A stretch of DNA of 64,000 bases from Bacteroidales bacterium (GCA_012522855.1 JAAYJQ010000003.1:62001-126000); one strand, 5' to 3'. Numbered from the stretch's first letter, positions 16,797-25,694 are shown. Numbers and translations are program-made. Notes: generated by a model not told the origin, from the sequence alone.

Positions 16797-18362
16797 ATGA
16801 CGACAAAGGACTACAAAGCACTCAGTCGACTGATTATGTACGACAAGATCAAGAGGTTCTACGAAGAGGACCACCAATCCATCCGCTGGATAGCCAGAGA
16901 ATTGAAACTAAACTTCAGGACTGTCAAGAAATACCTGGAGATGGACCGGAGGGAGTTCGAGCGGTTCTCGGACACAGTTATCAACAGGGGGCATATCCTT
17001 GACCCTTACAGAGACTTCATCGTCGGGCGTCTAAGCCGGTACCAAGAGACTTCCGCAGCGCAGATGCATGACTGGCTGAAGGAGAACTACAGGGACTTCC
17101 CGAAAGTCGCGCCGAAGACGGTGTACAACTACGTAATGAAGATCCGCCAGGAGTATGGCCTTCCGAAGATCAGCGAAGGCGAACGCCAATACTCGGCACT
17201 GCCGGAGACTGCTCCGGGAGAATATGCGCAAGTTGACTTCGGCCAGACAAAACTCCGCAAGAGTGACGGCGCACGCATCAAGGTGTACTTCATTGCAATA
17301 TTGCTGAGTCACAGCCGCTACAAGTTCATCTGGTTCCAGGACAAGCCCTTCACCAGTGAAACGGCCGTAATTGGTCATGAGAAAGCTTTCGAGTTCTTCC
17401 GCGGGATACCCAAGAATCTTGTCTACGATCAGGATGCCGTGTTCCTGTTCGACGAGAATGCGGGAGACTACCGCATGACTCAGGTCTTTGACAGTTACGT
17501 GAAAAGCCGTCCGTTCAAAGCGATCTTCTGCCGTCCTGCCGATCCGGAAAGCAAGGGCAAGGTTGAAAACTGCGTAAAGTATGTCAAGCAGAACTTCCTG
17601 CTCAACCGGCAATACTCAAGCCTGGATAACCTTAACCGGGAAGCTCTTGCCTGGCTTGACCGTACCGGCAACGGAACGGTCCACAACACAACCTGCAAGA
17701 TACCATATGAGGTATGGTGTACAGAATGCAAGGAACTGCTTCCGTTCATACCGGTTCTTGCTCCCGAGGCAAAAGCCGGACACAAGGTCCTCAAGACCAA
17801 TAGTATCAGATATCGTGGCAATACCTACTCTCTTCCTGTGGGGACTTACCGTGGAGAGGACATCAGGGTGTATCTCTCGGAGGAAGGCGGCAGCCTTATG
17901 ATAAAAGACGCGGATGACAATCTCATTGCAAAGCACGTCATCCCGGCAGGCAAAGGGCAGACGGTGATAAACAGCAATCACGCAAGAGACACGTCAGTCA
18001 GCATCAATGAGAAGTGCGACTATGTCAAGAGTCTCTTTACGGATCAGAATGCCATCGGTATCTTCCTCGTTCATATACGTGAACGTTATCCACGTTATAT
18101 GAGGGACCAGCTGGCCGTAATCATGACATGTGTAAGCAAGTACGGTCAGAAACGTGCTGACGAGGTACTGACAGTATGCGTGCGGAACAAACTTTACAGT
18201 GCGACGGACTTCAAGGAAATCATATCATCGTCCTCTGTGCCGAAGTCAGATGAAGAAGTAAGCATAAAGCCTCTGGGTGATGCATCTTCACGCCTTATGG
18301 TCAACGTCGAACCCAACAGATCCTCTATTGACGTGTACGAGGGCCTCTTCAAGAATAGCTGA
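16797..18362 (+). CDS. istA: IS21 transposase IstA
   Basis: The protein has 521 residues from ATG 16797; an upstream in-frame extension into the terminal repeats is unlikely to be translated. The N-terminus has a helix-turn-helix (SIRWIARELKLNFRTVKKYL, about residues 28-47). The DDE catalytic core is visible as QVDFGQ (D147), LVYDQD (D211) and ESKGKVE (E257). Length and arrangement match IS21-family IstA, which cuts and joins the element ends. The frame is intact, so the element may be active together with IstB. Confidence 0.93.
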   Translation: MTTKDYKALSRLIMYDKIKRFYEEDHQSIRWIARELKLNFRTVKKYLEMDRREFERFSDTVINRGHILDPYRDFIVGRLSRYQETSAAQMHDWLKENYRDFPKVAPKTVYNYVMKIRQEYGLPKISEGERQYSALPETAPGEYAQVDFGQTKLRKSDGARIKVYFIAILLSHSRYKFIWFQDKPFTSETAVIGHEKAFEFFRGIPKNLVYDQDAVFLFDENAGDYRMTQVFDSYVKSRPFKAIFCRPADPESKGKVENCVKYVKQNFLLNRQYSSLDNLNREALAWLDRTGNGTVHNTTCKIPYEVWCTECKELLPFIPVLAPEAKAGHKVLKTNSIRYRGNTYSLPVGTYRGEDIRVYLSEEGGSLMIKDADDNLIAKHVIPAGKGQTVINSNHARDTSVSINEKCDYVKSLFTDQNAIGIFLVHIRERYPRYMRDQLAVIMTCVSKYGQKRADEVLTVCVRNKLYSATDFKEIISSSSVPKSDEEVSIKPLGDASSRLMVNVEPNRSSIDVYEGLFKNS

Positions 18363-18363
18363 C

Positions 18364-19134
18364 ATGGAAGAGTACGGAGACAAAATCTTGTGCATAAAGA
18401 GTTATGCGAAGCGTCTTAAACTGTCATGGTTGTGCGCCAATGCAGCAGAAATGCTGTTGGAAGCCGGCTCCAACTCTCCCAGTTATGACGACTTCATATG
18501 CGATCTCCTGACACATGAAGTGCAGGGCCGCGAAGAAAGACAACGCCAGAAGCGTCTCAAAGAAGCACGTCTTCCCATGTCGCATGATCTGGACCAGTAT
18601 GACCACAGTATGTCCAACGGGCTTACAAAGACTCAGCTCAACCAGTTGCGCGAGTTGCACTGGATAGAGGAGGGCTTCAACCTGATGCTGTCCGGGCCGA
18701 GCGGCGTCGGCAAGACATACATCGCCGCCGGACTGTGCTCTGACGCCATAAACAAAGGATACAAGGCCTGCTTCAGGACTATGGATGAGATCCTGGCCAC
18801 ACTAAAGATGAAAGACATAACACCAAGTGCTAAAAGGGAGTATAAGTGTCTTTGTGATAGTGACGTGATCATCATAGATGACCTGATGAACATCATTGTG
18901 GACCATAATGAGGGCAATCAACTGTTCTCGTTCATAAACAGCACCTTTGAATCGACGTCCTTTATTATAACCACAAACAGATCACCTGCCGAGTGGGCCA
19001 AATCTCTGAATGACGAAGTCTTGGCGACGGCTTTACTCGACCGGCTTCTGTATAAATGTGAACTCATCCAGCTCTCAGGAGCAAGTTACAGGATGAAGAA
19101 CCGCAAAAGAATCTTTGCCGCAGATAAGGAGTAG
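18364..19134 (+). CDS. istB: IS21 helper ATPase IstB
   Basis: The protein has 256 residues, starting one base after the istA stop. It is a DnaA/DnaC-like AAA+ ATPase with Walker A GPSGVGKT (residues 111-118) and Walker B VIIIDDLM. IstB assembles on target DNA and directs IstA to insert there. The arrangement and spacing are standard for IS21. The following GC-rich inverted repeat at the stop (GTAGCGGCTACAGCCGCTAC, 19131-19150) is a probable terminator. Confidence 0.93.
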   Translation: MEEYGDKILCIKSYAKRLKLSWLCANAAEMLLEAGSNSPSYDDFICDLLTHEVQGREERQRQKRLKEARLPMSHDLDQYDHSMSNGLTKTQLNQLRELHWIEEGFNLMLSGPSGVGKTYIAAGLCSDAINKGYKACFRTMDEILATLKMKDITPSAKREYKCLCDSDVIIIDDLMNIIVDHNEGNQLFSFINSTFESTSFIITTNRSPAEWAKSLNDEVLATALLDRLLYKCELIQLSGASYRMKNRKRIFAADKE

Positions 19135-19620
19135 CGGCTACAGCCGCTACTCCTTATCATAAAATGAATAAACTTGTACGATAAAACGAAAATAAACTTA
19201 CCTTTGCTGGTGTTGTAGCGTTGTTACCGAATCTGCTGCATCGTTGTTACCGAAAACGATGTACGCTTGTTACTCAAAATGCTGCACTCTATCTTGCCAA
19301 AAATGCTGCACTCGCAGTTACCGTTAACACTAGGATTCAAATTTTGAGATCTCGGCGACATATTCTGCCCCCTCCCAGCCGTCTGCCTCAGCCTCTGCTT
19401 CTGTTCGGGGAAGGGCTCGGATAGTCGACCGAAAACAGACTTGGAAAAAAAGTCGACCGAGTCCCTACCTGAAAACGGACGCCCTTGACCTGCAGACCGA
19501 TCCGCTCCACGGTGGTTTCCCTTTCGTGCGGAACGGGTGGTGGGGTGACCTGCTCTTTATCACATTCGTCACGGCTACAGGCTCCGAAAACACCCAGTTT
19601 GGAACGCGCCGGAGGGTTTC

Positions 19621-19679
19621 TACAAACCACGGCCACACCGATACCGCCCACAGATGTCTGTAGGGCATATTCATGCGGC
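19621..19679 (-). repeat. Degenerate orphan copy of the RAYT-2-associated repeat
   Basis: Read on the opposite strand, this segment aligns with part of 54650-54750: shared blocks include AACCACGGCC, CACCGA and AGGGCATATTCA in the same order and spacing, with scattered differences. There is no HUH gene next to it here. Confidence 0.65.
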
Positions 19680-20128
19680 AAGTCTCCCTTTTAAATGGCC
19701 ATATTGCCACCCTCATCGTGCTTGTAGCCATCTCCAGGGCATAATCCGGCGGCCGTGTTTCGCAAAAGATTTCCGCCTACATTCCGGGTGTGCCGATCAA
19801 TCACCCGCCCGCAAAACCCTGAGGTGGCTGTGGGCTACTCTGCCGGGAGTCTCCTCTTCCAGGTGGTCGACAGGACTGTCCACCTGGAAATATATTTCCG
19901 TTAATACAAGGCTGCTTCAGTTGCAGGTATTCGAATATTTTTCCACCTGCGAATATTCCGGGTAAAGCACGGGGAGCCCTCGACTCAGCCTTGGGCTCGC
20001 CGCTCCGCCTGAGGTGGTTATCCGGGCACAAAATCCCCGGGAAACGTGCCCGCTGCTCCGCCTGAGGTGGTGTTCCGGGCACAGAATCACGAGAAAACGT
20101 GCCCGCAACTCCGCTTTGGGGAGGGCGT

Positions 20129-20240
20129 GAGTCAAGGGCATGGATGGGCGGGAGTCAAAGGCTCGGACGGGGGGAGTCAAGGGCATGGATGGGCGTGAGT
20201 CAAGGGCACGGACGGGTGGGAGTCAAGGGCCGCTGGGGGG
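20129..20240. repeat. 23-base tandem repeat, five copies
   Basis: GAGTCAA starts at 20129, 20152, 20174, 20197 and 20220, giving a 22-23-base period; the unit is GAGTCAAGGG followed by a GGAYGGG-type half. The copies differ by a few substitutions, so the array is not recent. Confidence 0.85.
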
Positions 20241-20321
20241 GTGACAAGTCGGCAGCCGACCGATAGGGCGGGACTCTGCCGCTGGTACCGAAGCGGCCGA
20301 GTAAGCAAAGTTGTGGAGGTT

Positions 20322-21314
20322 TCAATGGAGATTCCCCTTCGCCAATTCGGCCATCGTCCAAAAGGTTTCCCGGGGCGCGTACCGGAGCGAGAAGGGGAGT
20401 CGCCGGACGAAGGCAAGGAGGGTTTGCAACTTTCCTTGTTTCAAACCTTTGCGGTACTGGCCGAAATTGCCGCCGGAAAAAACGATCCCGAACAACCGCG
20501 CGGGATCTACGGATCGGTAGGCCGGAAGCGTCTCTTCCGGTACCTCCAAATAGGTCTCAAGGAAGGAGCACAGCAGATGGTTCCACTGCTGCAGGCCTGC
20601 CGTTTTGATGAACTTCCCAAGCGCCTCCCGGTCATATTTTCCCTGCAACATCCGGTACGCCTGCGCGATGTCGCAGATCTGCCGCAGGCCGACCCCGACC
20701 CCGATCGCGTGTTTGAGAATATGGGCGGAGAGCATCAACAGTTCCGCCTCTGCCGACGGGACAGGCGGGAGCCGGTTCGCCCGCACGTGCACATCGTAGT
20801 AGCGCGGATGGTGCTCCACGGTGACGCCTTCCAGCGAATAAAGGTGGCTGCCGTCCGGTTCCGGGGAGGCTGCGATACCACGTTCCGACAGCCAGGAAAG
20901 GGCGGATCCATATTCCTTTCCGCTCAGGAAGAGGTCGATGTCTCCGCTCGTGCGAAATGACGGAGCGGGGTAGTATTTGCCCACGGCGGGACCCTTCATC
21001 ACGACGGGATGGAATCCGGCGGCTTGAAAATCCGCCAATAACTTTTTCGCGACCTTCAACACATGATCGGTACGGCTCGAAATCCGGTTCACCTCCACCA
21101 GCAGCCCCATACGAAGGGTTTCGGGAGGCATTTCCTCCTCGGGCAGCCGTGTCGCGCCTTTGAAGACGATGCCGGACACGGCTTGCTCACGGGCGATCCG
21201 GAATATTCTCTCCCACGCCTCCGGCGTTGCCCCGATCCCGGAAATGTCGGATTCGTACAAGCCCGCCCGAAGCAGTTTGAAGAATATTTCCACGACCGCC
21301 TGTTCCATACTCAT
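20322..21314 (-). CDS. Nucleotidyltransferase family protein (NTP_transf_5 type)
   Basis: The protein has 330 residues. RTSGDIDLFL (central region) supplies the G(S)xDxD metal-binding motif of the nucleotidyltransferase superfamily; VVMKGPAVGKYY and VEHHPRYYDVH around it match the family. It overlaps the PqqD-like gene by 4 bases, a pairing seen in capsule and RiPP-like loci. The substrate is unknown: it could nucleotidylate a sugar or a protein. It is the last gene of a four-gene operon that begins with a sugar-phosphate transferase. Confidence 0.8.
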   Translation of the reverse strand: MSMEQAVVEIFFKLLRAGLYESDISGIGATPEAWERIFRIAREQAVSGIVFKGATRLPEEEMPPETLRMGLLVEVNRISSRTDHVLKVAKKLLADFQAAGFHPVVMKGPAVGKYYPAPSFRTSGDIDLFLSGKEYGSALSWLSERGIAASPEPDGSHLYSLEGVTVEHHPRYYDVHVRANRLPPVPSAEAELLMLSAHILKHAIGVGVGLRQICDIAQAYRMLQGKYDREALGKFIKTAGLQQWNHLLCSFLETYLEVPEETLPAYRSVDPARLFGIVFSGGNFGQYRKGLKQGKLQTLLAFVRRLPFSLRYAPRETFWTMAELAKGNLH

Positions 21315-21577
21315 TCCGCCAGCAGATGGCGCGCTTTCCAGTCTTGAACCAGTTCCCGGACATCGGCTAGCGCCGTTTCGTACGCGACATCATATTCCCT
21401 CACAAGTTGATCCGCGAGCCATTCTTCGGTGAATTCCTTGCCTTCCGCCACCTTCCAGAGGAAGGCCGCGGTTTCGTTGAGGGGCAGGACACGGGTGAGC
21501 CGGATCTGCTCGCCCTCGTTGATCAGAATCCGGGTTTCGCCCATCTCCCGGAGCACGTATTCTTTTTTGAGTCTCAT
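21311..21577 (-). CDS. PqqD-like peptide-chaperone domain protein
   Basis: The protein has 88 residues. RLTRVLPLNETAAFLWKVAEGKEFTEEWLADQLVREYDV has the PqqD signature (a conserved LNxTAxxLW core followed by a winged-helix-like segment). PqqD domains act as recognition elements for small ribosomal peptides in RiPP pathways, but stand-alone versions also occur in capsule loci without any known peptide. I find no precursor peptide or radical-SAM gene next to it. It overlaps both neighbours by 4 bases, so it is translated as part of one unit. Confidence 0.8.
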   Translation of the reverse strand: MRLKKEYVLREMGETRILINEGEQIRLTRVLPLNETAAFLWKVAEGKEFTEEWLADQLVREYDVAYETALADVRELVQDWKARHLLAE

Positions 21578-22080
21578 AATTTCTCGAATGAAGTGCGCGG
21601 AATCCGGGCCTTCGCCTGCAGCAATCCGCTCAGGTTCACCACGATGAAGGTCTTCTCGTCCGTTGTCAGGACATACCCTTCCACGCCTTTCAGTTTGCCG
21701 CGGATGACCCGTATCCTGTCGCCTGCCTGAACGGATTGCTCGATCGGTACGGGTTCTTCGTCTTCCTGCAGCACCCGGATAAAATCCTCCATCTGCTTGT
21801 CCGGAACGATGAGCAGCGAATTCGTGGATCGGTCGATGAGGTAGTGGAGCGGCACGCCGAAGTCATTGGCGAGTCCGAGCGCGACCGATTTGGCGGCGCG
21901 GAGGAAGATGAGGTTGTTGATCAGAGGCTTCTCGACCTTCTTCCGTCTGCCGGCGCGCTCCACCGTCACGATTTTGGTGGGAATGAAACATTCCACGCCG
22001 CGCGCCTCGAGCTTGCGGCCGATGCTCAATTCCTGACCGTAGCGCGTACGGGAGGCGAACCAGCAGATCTTCTCGTCCAT
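21574..22080 (-). CDS. UpxY-family transcription antiterminator (NusG-like)
   Basis: The protein has 168 residues. It has an N-terminal NGN domain (CWFASRTRYGQELSIGRKLEARGVECFIPTK) and a C-terminal KOW-like region (AGDRIRVIRGKLKGVEGYV). UpxY proteins promote transcription through long capsule operons in Bacteroides and normally sit at the start of their locus. Here the gene is second, 7 bases after the sugar-transferase gene, and the operon is only four genes long. It may have lost a downstream cluster, or it may act in trans on the capsule locus at 1-14616. Confidence 0.88.
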   Translation of the reverse strand: MDEKICWFASRTRYGQELSIGRKLEARGVECFIPTKIVTVERAGRRKKVEKPLINNLIFLRAAKSVALGLANDFGVPLHYLIDRSTNSLLIVPDKQMEDFIRVLQEDEEPVPIEQSVQAGDRIRVIRGKLKGVEGYVLTTDEKTFIVVNLSGLLQAKARIPRTSFEKL

Positions 22081-22087
22081 TTTGCTC

Positions 22088-23536
22088 CTAGAAGACTTTT
22101 CCGAACACGATGTTGGTGAAGGTGTTCCAGAGCACGCGGCATTCGAAGGCTATCGACCGGTGGCTCAAGTAATAAAGGTCGAGATCCAGCCGCTGGAGCA
22201 TCTTCTCCAGGGTATCGGCGTAGCCGTTGTACAGGGTGGCGTAGGAAGTGACCCCGGGGCGGATCTGGTAGAGATACCGGTAACGGGGATTCCGCTCCAT
22301 GATCTGGTCGATGTAGTGCTTCCGTTCTGGCCGGTGGCCGATGAAGGACATGTCTCCTTTGAATACATTCCACAACTGCGGCAGTTCGTCCAAGTGGTGA
22401 TTCCGGAGAAATTTTCCCGTCCGGGTGAGCCTCGGATCGTCGTCTCCCGCGTAAAGCGCTGGTCCCGCAGCCTCCGCATCCATCTTCATGGAGCGGAATT
22501 TCAGGATCTCGAAGGGCTTCCCGAGTCGTCCGATCCTTTCCTGTCTGAAGATGGCAGGCCCGCCGTCTTCCCGTTTGATGGCGATCCAGCAGATCAGGAA
22601 GAGGGGAGAGAACACGATCAGCAGCAGGCCGGAGAGCGTGAGATCGAAGCCCCGCTTGATGGCCAATTGCCCGAGGGGCATCGCATCCCGGATGAAGTCC
22701 GGATTTCCCGGAGGCACCGCGTTTCTTGTTTCGTTGCCTTCGCCTTTCCCGGTCCCAGGGGGGTCCGTTCTGCTCTTTTCGATTGCATCTAGGCTCGGGA
22801 ACCGCACCACCTGTATTCCAAGTTTCAGACAGATCTCCATCAACCGCCGGTCCTTCTCTCGGTCGGAGTGGGGGAAGATCACCGCATCAATCCCGCCAAG
22901 ATTCCAACTCCACTTGATCAAATCCTTCTCGTCTCCGAAATAGTAGATTTTCCGATCTCCGAGGTAGTTGCCGTGGAGGGCCTTCTTGGACGTCAGGAAG
23001 CCGAGGAGGTTGTATCGGTTCTGTACCCCGAGGATGGCGTTGACGCCAATGGATTCATTGGAAGTTCCGTTGATGAGCACGGAGAGTTTCCGGATGTCTT
23101 CGGCAGGGTTGATGGCGTTCGTGTCATAGATCCGGGCGGAAAGAATCCGTGTGGTGAGGATGATGGTGAGCACCAGCAGGAAATCCGTCAGAAGAATGAA
23201 AAGCGCCATCTTCGAAGGGATCCGGATCAGGTGAGAGAAATACACGGCCGCCAATAAGGCCTCCTTGATGAAGGCGGCGCGGAGGAACTTCCCCATCGAC
23301 ATCATCGAGGCGTGACGCACGATGATCTTGTGTGTTCCGGTCAACTTGAAGGCGAGGAAAGAAATCACCCCGGAGGCAAGCACGCTTCCGAGTACGATCA
23401 ACTTGAAGTTGTAGATGGGCTTGGAGAGCCAGCGCACGATCAATGTGGAGAGCAATGTCGCCAGCATCGACAGCAGGATGTCTTGCAGCAGCACGACGGA
23501 CGACTTTACGTACTTTTTATGCTTCAGCTCTTTCAA
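22088..23536 (-). CDS. Undecaprenyl-phosphate sugar-phosphate transferase (WbaP/WcaJ type)
   Basis: The protein has 482 residues. Four N-terminal membrane segments are followed by a NAD-binding-like middle and a C-terminal bacterial sugar transferase domain: KRGFDLTLSGLLLIVFSP, RIGRLGKPFEILKFRSMKMDAE, and DELPQLWNVFKGDMSFIGHRPE. The enzyme loads the first sugar-phosphate on undecaprenyl phosphate, starting the repeat unit. The start is taken as TTG 23536: a stop codon lies seven codons upstream and no in-frame ATG precedes the membrane segments. It is the only initiating transferase in the window and could serve the capsule genes at 1-14616. Confidence 0.9.
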   Translation of the reverse strand: MKELKHKKYVKSSVVLLQDILLSMLATLLSTLIVRWLSKPIYNFKLIVLGSVLASGVISFLAFKLTGTHKIIVRHASMMSMGKFLRAAFIKEALLAAVYFSHLIRIPSKMALFILLTDFLLVLTIILTTRILSARIYDTNAINPAEDIRKLSVLINGTSNESIGVNAILGVQNRYNLLGFLTSKKALHGNYLGDRKIYYFGDEKDLIKWSWNLGGIDAVIFPHSDREKDRRLMEICLKLGIQVVRFPSLDAIEKSRTDPPGTGKGEGNETRNAVPPGNPDFIRDAMPLGQLAIKRGFDLTLSGLLLIVFSPLFLICWIAIKREDGGPAIFRQERIGRLGKPFEILKFRSMKMDAEAAGPALYAGDDDPRLTRTGKFLRNHHLDELPQLWNVFKGDMSFIGHRPERKHYIDQIMERNPRYRYLYQIRPGVTSYATLYNGYADTLEKMLQRLDLDLYYLSHRSIAFECRVLWNTFTNIVFGKVF

Positions 23537-23559
23537 AACGGGTAAGTTTGTGTCTTACG

Positions 23560-23567
23560 CAAAGATA
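23560..23567 (-). promoter_or_regulatory. -7 promoter box of the sugar-transferase operon
   Basis: On the minus strand the bases read TATCTTTG, matching TAnnTTTG, 24 bases before the TTG start at 23536. This short leader supports the TTG start. Confidence 0.65.
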
Positions 23568-23592
23568 GGAAGATTCTCGGAATATTCATCGG

Positions 23593-23628
23593 AAAAAATC
23601 CCGCCCGGGTGAGACCCGCGGCGGGATT
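23593..23628 (-). terminator. Intrinsic terminator of the downstream fimbrial unit
   Basis: The inverted repeat AATCCCGCC/GGCGGGATT (23597-23605 with 23620-23628), with an inner CGGG/CCCG, is followed on the minus strand by six T residues. It lies 33 bases after the stop of the 23661-25694 gene and separates the fimbrial locus from the sugar-transferase operon. Confidence 0.88.
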
Positions 23629-23660
23629 GGTAGGTGTTCAGCAAATCCGGCCGACGGTGA

Positions 23661-25694
23661 TTAGTTGATCGTCACGACGGCGCTGGCTTCGTCGGTCTTG
23701 AAGTAGCCGCCCTTGTCGGTTACGGAGACGCGGATCGGAGTTACGCTGTTTGTCGTCTTGAAGACCAGTTCCTTTGTATTGTGGTACGTGGTCCCGTCGT
23801 AGTAGTCGGAATAGTCCAGGGTGTACAGGAAGTAGAAGGACGACTCATCTGTTCTGAAATAGGATGGACCGGTCTCGACGGGCAGATTCGCTGTCACCGG
23901 ATTCAGGTTGTTCTGCTCCGCCTCGATCTTGAAGATGAGCGGGAACATCGAATAGCCGAGATCCTCCGGAAGCGTGATCGTGATCGTCTTGTTCGTGCCG
24001 GAAGTTCCAGCGGCAAGTCCCAGCGTCTGCGCACCCAGCACGCGGTAGGAGACCACCCGCTCCAGGAACTTTTGCGGATTGATCAGTGTCGGGCCCTTGA
24101 CCTTCACCCTGCCCTTGGCCTTGATGCCAGGCTGTGCCGGAAAGAGGGTAACGATGGAGTAGTACCAACCGCCATCGCTATCCGGCGGCTGCGGGGTTAC
24201 TACTGTTCCGTTCGGCAGCGAGATGGGAGTTCCGTCTATGTATAGTTGACCATCCGATACGGTGTTGATTGCCGGAGAAGAGGTGATGTTGGAATATTCC
24301 AGTGTAACGTTTGCGGTCGGACTGGGATCGTTGTTGTGCTTCAATCGGTAGAGGAGTACCTTGCATGAGACGGTCTCCAACAAGCTGACATAGTCGATCG
24401 CGTTCACGGTAAGGGTGCTGCCCTTGTTGTCCGAAATCGAAGTCAGGTTGGCTGTTTCGGGCGCGGCGGAGATGTCTCCCACCGGCGAGTTGTCAAACGC
24501 CTCTTGCGCCGTTTCGTAGCCGTCCGTCCCCGAGACCTGCCCGATCTCGATGTTGTAAGTCACCCCCCGGTAGATATTGAAGTAGTTTCCGTCCGGATCC
24601 GCGATCTGGATCTTCAGCCAGCGGTTCGCGACTCCGTTCAAGGTGCCGGACACCAGGATGCAGGTCGCCGGCCTGCCTTGCAAATTGATGCAGCGCTCGT
24701 ACATATAGGCTCCGTTATCAGTTGCATCATCCACGGAAATGAAGGAGGTCGGGCAGACATTGCTGATGCTGGCTACCGCCGGCATCGCGGGAAAGTAACC
24801 GGTCGCGGCGACAGCGGCGTGGGTCGGGAAGGTCGTGGCAATGGTTCCCGGCAGGTAACTGGAGACGAAGCCCCAGTTCTCCTCGAAGGTATTCTTTGTT
24901 CTGTCGTTCGGCGCGACATAGCCGGCTGTCGGTGTGTGCGCGAGGGCGAACTGGGTCGGCACGAAGTTGCCCCCTGCGGCACCCGTAACCGTGATCCGAG
25001 CGAAGTTACGGGCGAGCGGAACCTCTGCTAGCGCATCCTGCACCTCCTGCGAGGCGAAGAAGCCGGTCCCGGTGAGGATCTTTTCTCCGTTCCGCTTGAT
25101 GTAGTCGCCTACGTTCACTTGGATCACATTTCCGCCCGATTCGTAGGTATAATAGCCTGTGTGGTACGTGAAAGCGCCGGCCGCTCCGGTAAACCAGGGA
25201 TAGGTGTCCAGATGACCGCCTGCATAGGTGTAGCCGTCGATCCCGTACGGGAGCACAATGCGCTGCCAGTAGGCGGCATCTCCGTTCGCGGTGCAGATCG
25301 AACTGAGCACGGCCGCTTCACCCACGATTTCGTTCGGCTCGGTTACCGGGCAGTTGGCGATGAAGTGCAGGGAACGCCAGGCCTTGGACATCCAGAGATC
25401 AGCCTCGAATCTCCCGAGCGTACCGTTCGTGCCGGGAATCTGGCCGAGGAATGTGGCCTTGGCGAACTGCTTCAGCACCTGGTTCCTGTTGAAGACGGCG
25501 ATGTACATGTCTCCGTCCAGAATCGGGTTTTTGCCCATCGCGCCTCGGGTTTGCGGAGGGACGGGCACCGTGAATTCCACGGAGACCATCTTCCCTTCGA
25601 CGCTTCCGTCGTCCTCGGGCCTCACCGGCAGGTCGTAATTCGAACAAGCTCCGGCGAGCAGCATCGCTGCGAATATGTAGATTGCTTTTTTCAT
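23661..25694 (-). CDS. Fimbrial (fimbrillin-like) lipoprotein
   Basis: The protein has 677 residues. It has a lipoprotein signal with lipobox LLAGAC (Cys17), then an early QTRGAM site about 35 residues after the cysteine that fits Arg-specific maturation of type V pilins. The body is rich in beta-strand and Thr/Asn/Gly, without enzymatic motifs. Length exceeds usual shaft pilins (300-500), so it may be an accessory or tip-proximal subunit. It is the last gene of the second fimbrial transcription unit and is followed by a terminator. I cannot assign a named family with certainty. Confidence 0.7.
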   Translation of the reverse strand: MKKAIYIFAAMLLAGACSNYDLPVRPEDDGSVEGKMVSVEFTVPVPPQTRGAMGKNPILDGDMYIAVFNRNQVLKQFAKATFLGQIPGTNGTLGRFEADLWMSKAWRSLHFIANCPVTEPNEIVGEAAVLSSICTANGDAAYWQRIVLPYGIDGYTYAGGHLDTYPWFTGAAGAFTYHTGYYTYESGGNVIQVNVGDYIKRNGEKILTGTGFFASQEVQDALAEVPLARNFARITVTGAAGGNFVPTQFALAHTPTAGYVAPNDRTKNTFEENWGFVSSYLPGTIATTFPTHAAVAATGYFPAMPAVASISNVCPTSFISVDDATDNGAYMYERCINLQGRPATCILVSGTLNGVANRWLKIQIADPDGNYFNIYRGVTYNIEIGQVSGTDGYETAQEAFDNSPVGDISAAPETANLTSISDNKGSTLTVNAIDYVSLLETVSCKVLLYRLKHNNDPSPTANVTLEYSNITSSPAINTVSDGQLYIDGTPISLPNGTVVTPQPPDSDGGWYYSIVTLFPAQPGIKAKGRVKVKGPTLINPQKFLERVVSYRVLGAQTLGLAAGTSGTNKTITITLPEDLGYSMFPLIFKIEAEQNNLNPVTANLPVETGPSYFRTDESSFYFLYTLDYSDYYDGTTYHNTKELVFKTTNSVTPIRVSVTDKGGYFKTDEASAVVTIN

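Larger units (their letters stand above)
16629..19329 (+). mobile_element. Complete IS21-family insertion sequence
   Basis: The element is 2701 bases long, starting TGTAAACGG and ending CCGTTAACA (inverted, TGTTAACGG), with related imperfect inverted ends running about 25 bases to a shared TGCAGC. It is flanked by a 5-base direct repeat CTAGG (16624-16628 and 19330-19334), read as the target-site duplication. Several 20-25-base subterminal repeats built around GTAACNNNAGTACANC occur inside each end (16640-16745; 19215-19320), as IS21 elements have for transposase binding. It carries istA and istB. Confidence 0.9.
19335..20321. other. Gene-free, repeat-rich intergenic block
   Basis: I see no credible gene in this kilobase: the open frames lack family motifs and start signals. 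It contains a degenerate copy of the repeats around the second HUH gene (19621-19679), a hairpin with 8-base arms CCAGGTGG/CCACCTGG near 19860-19886, two consecutive 50-58-base repeats containing CTCCGCCTGAGGTGG and a CGGGCAC/GTGCCCG stem (about 20003-20111), and a 23-base tandem array (20129-20240). It lies between the IS21 element and the convergent end of the nucleotidyltransferase gene. Confidence 0.7.
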
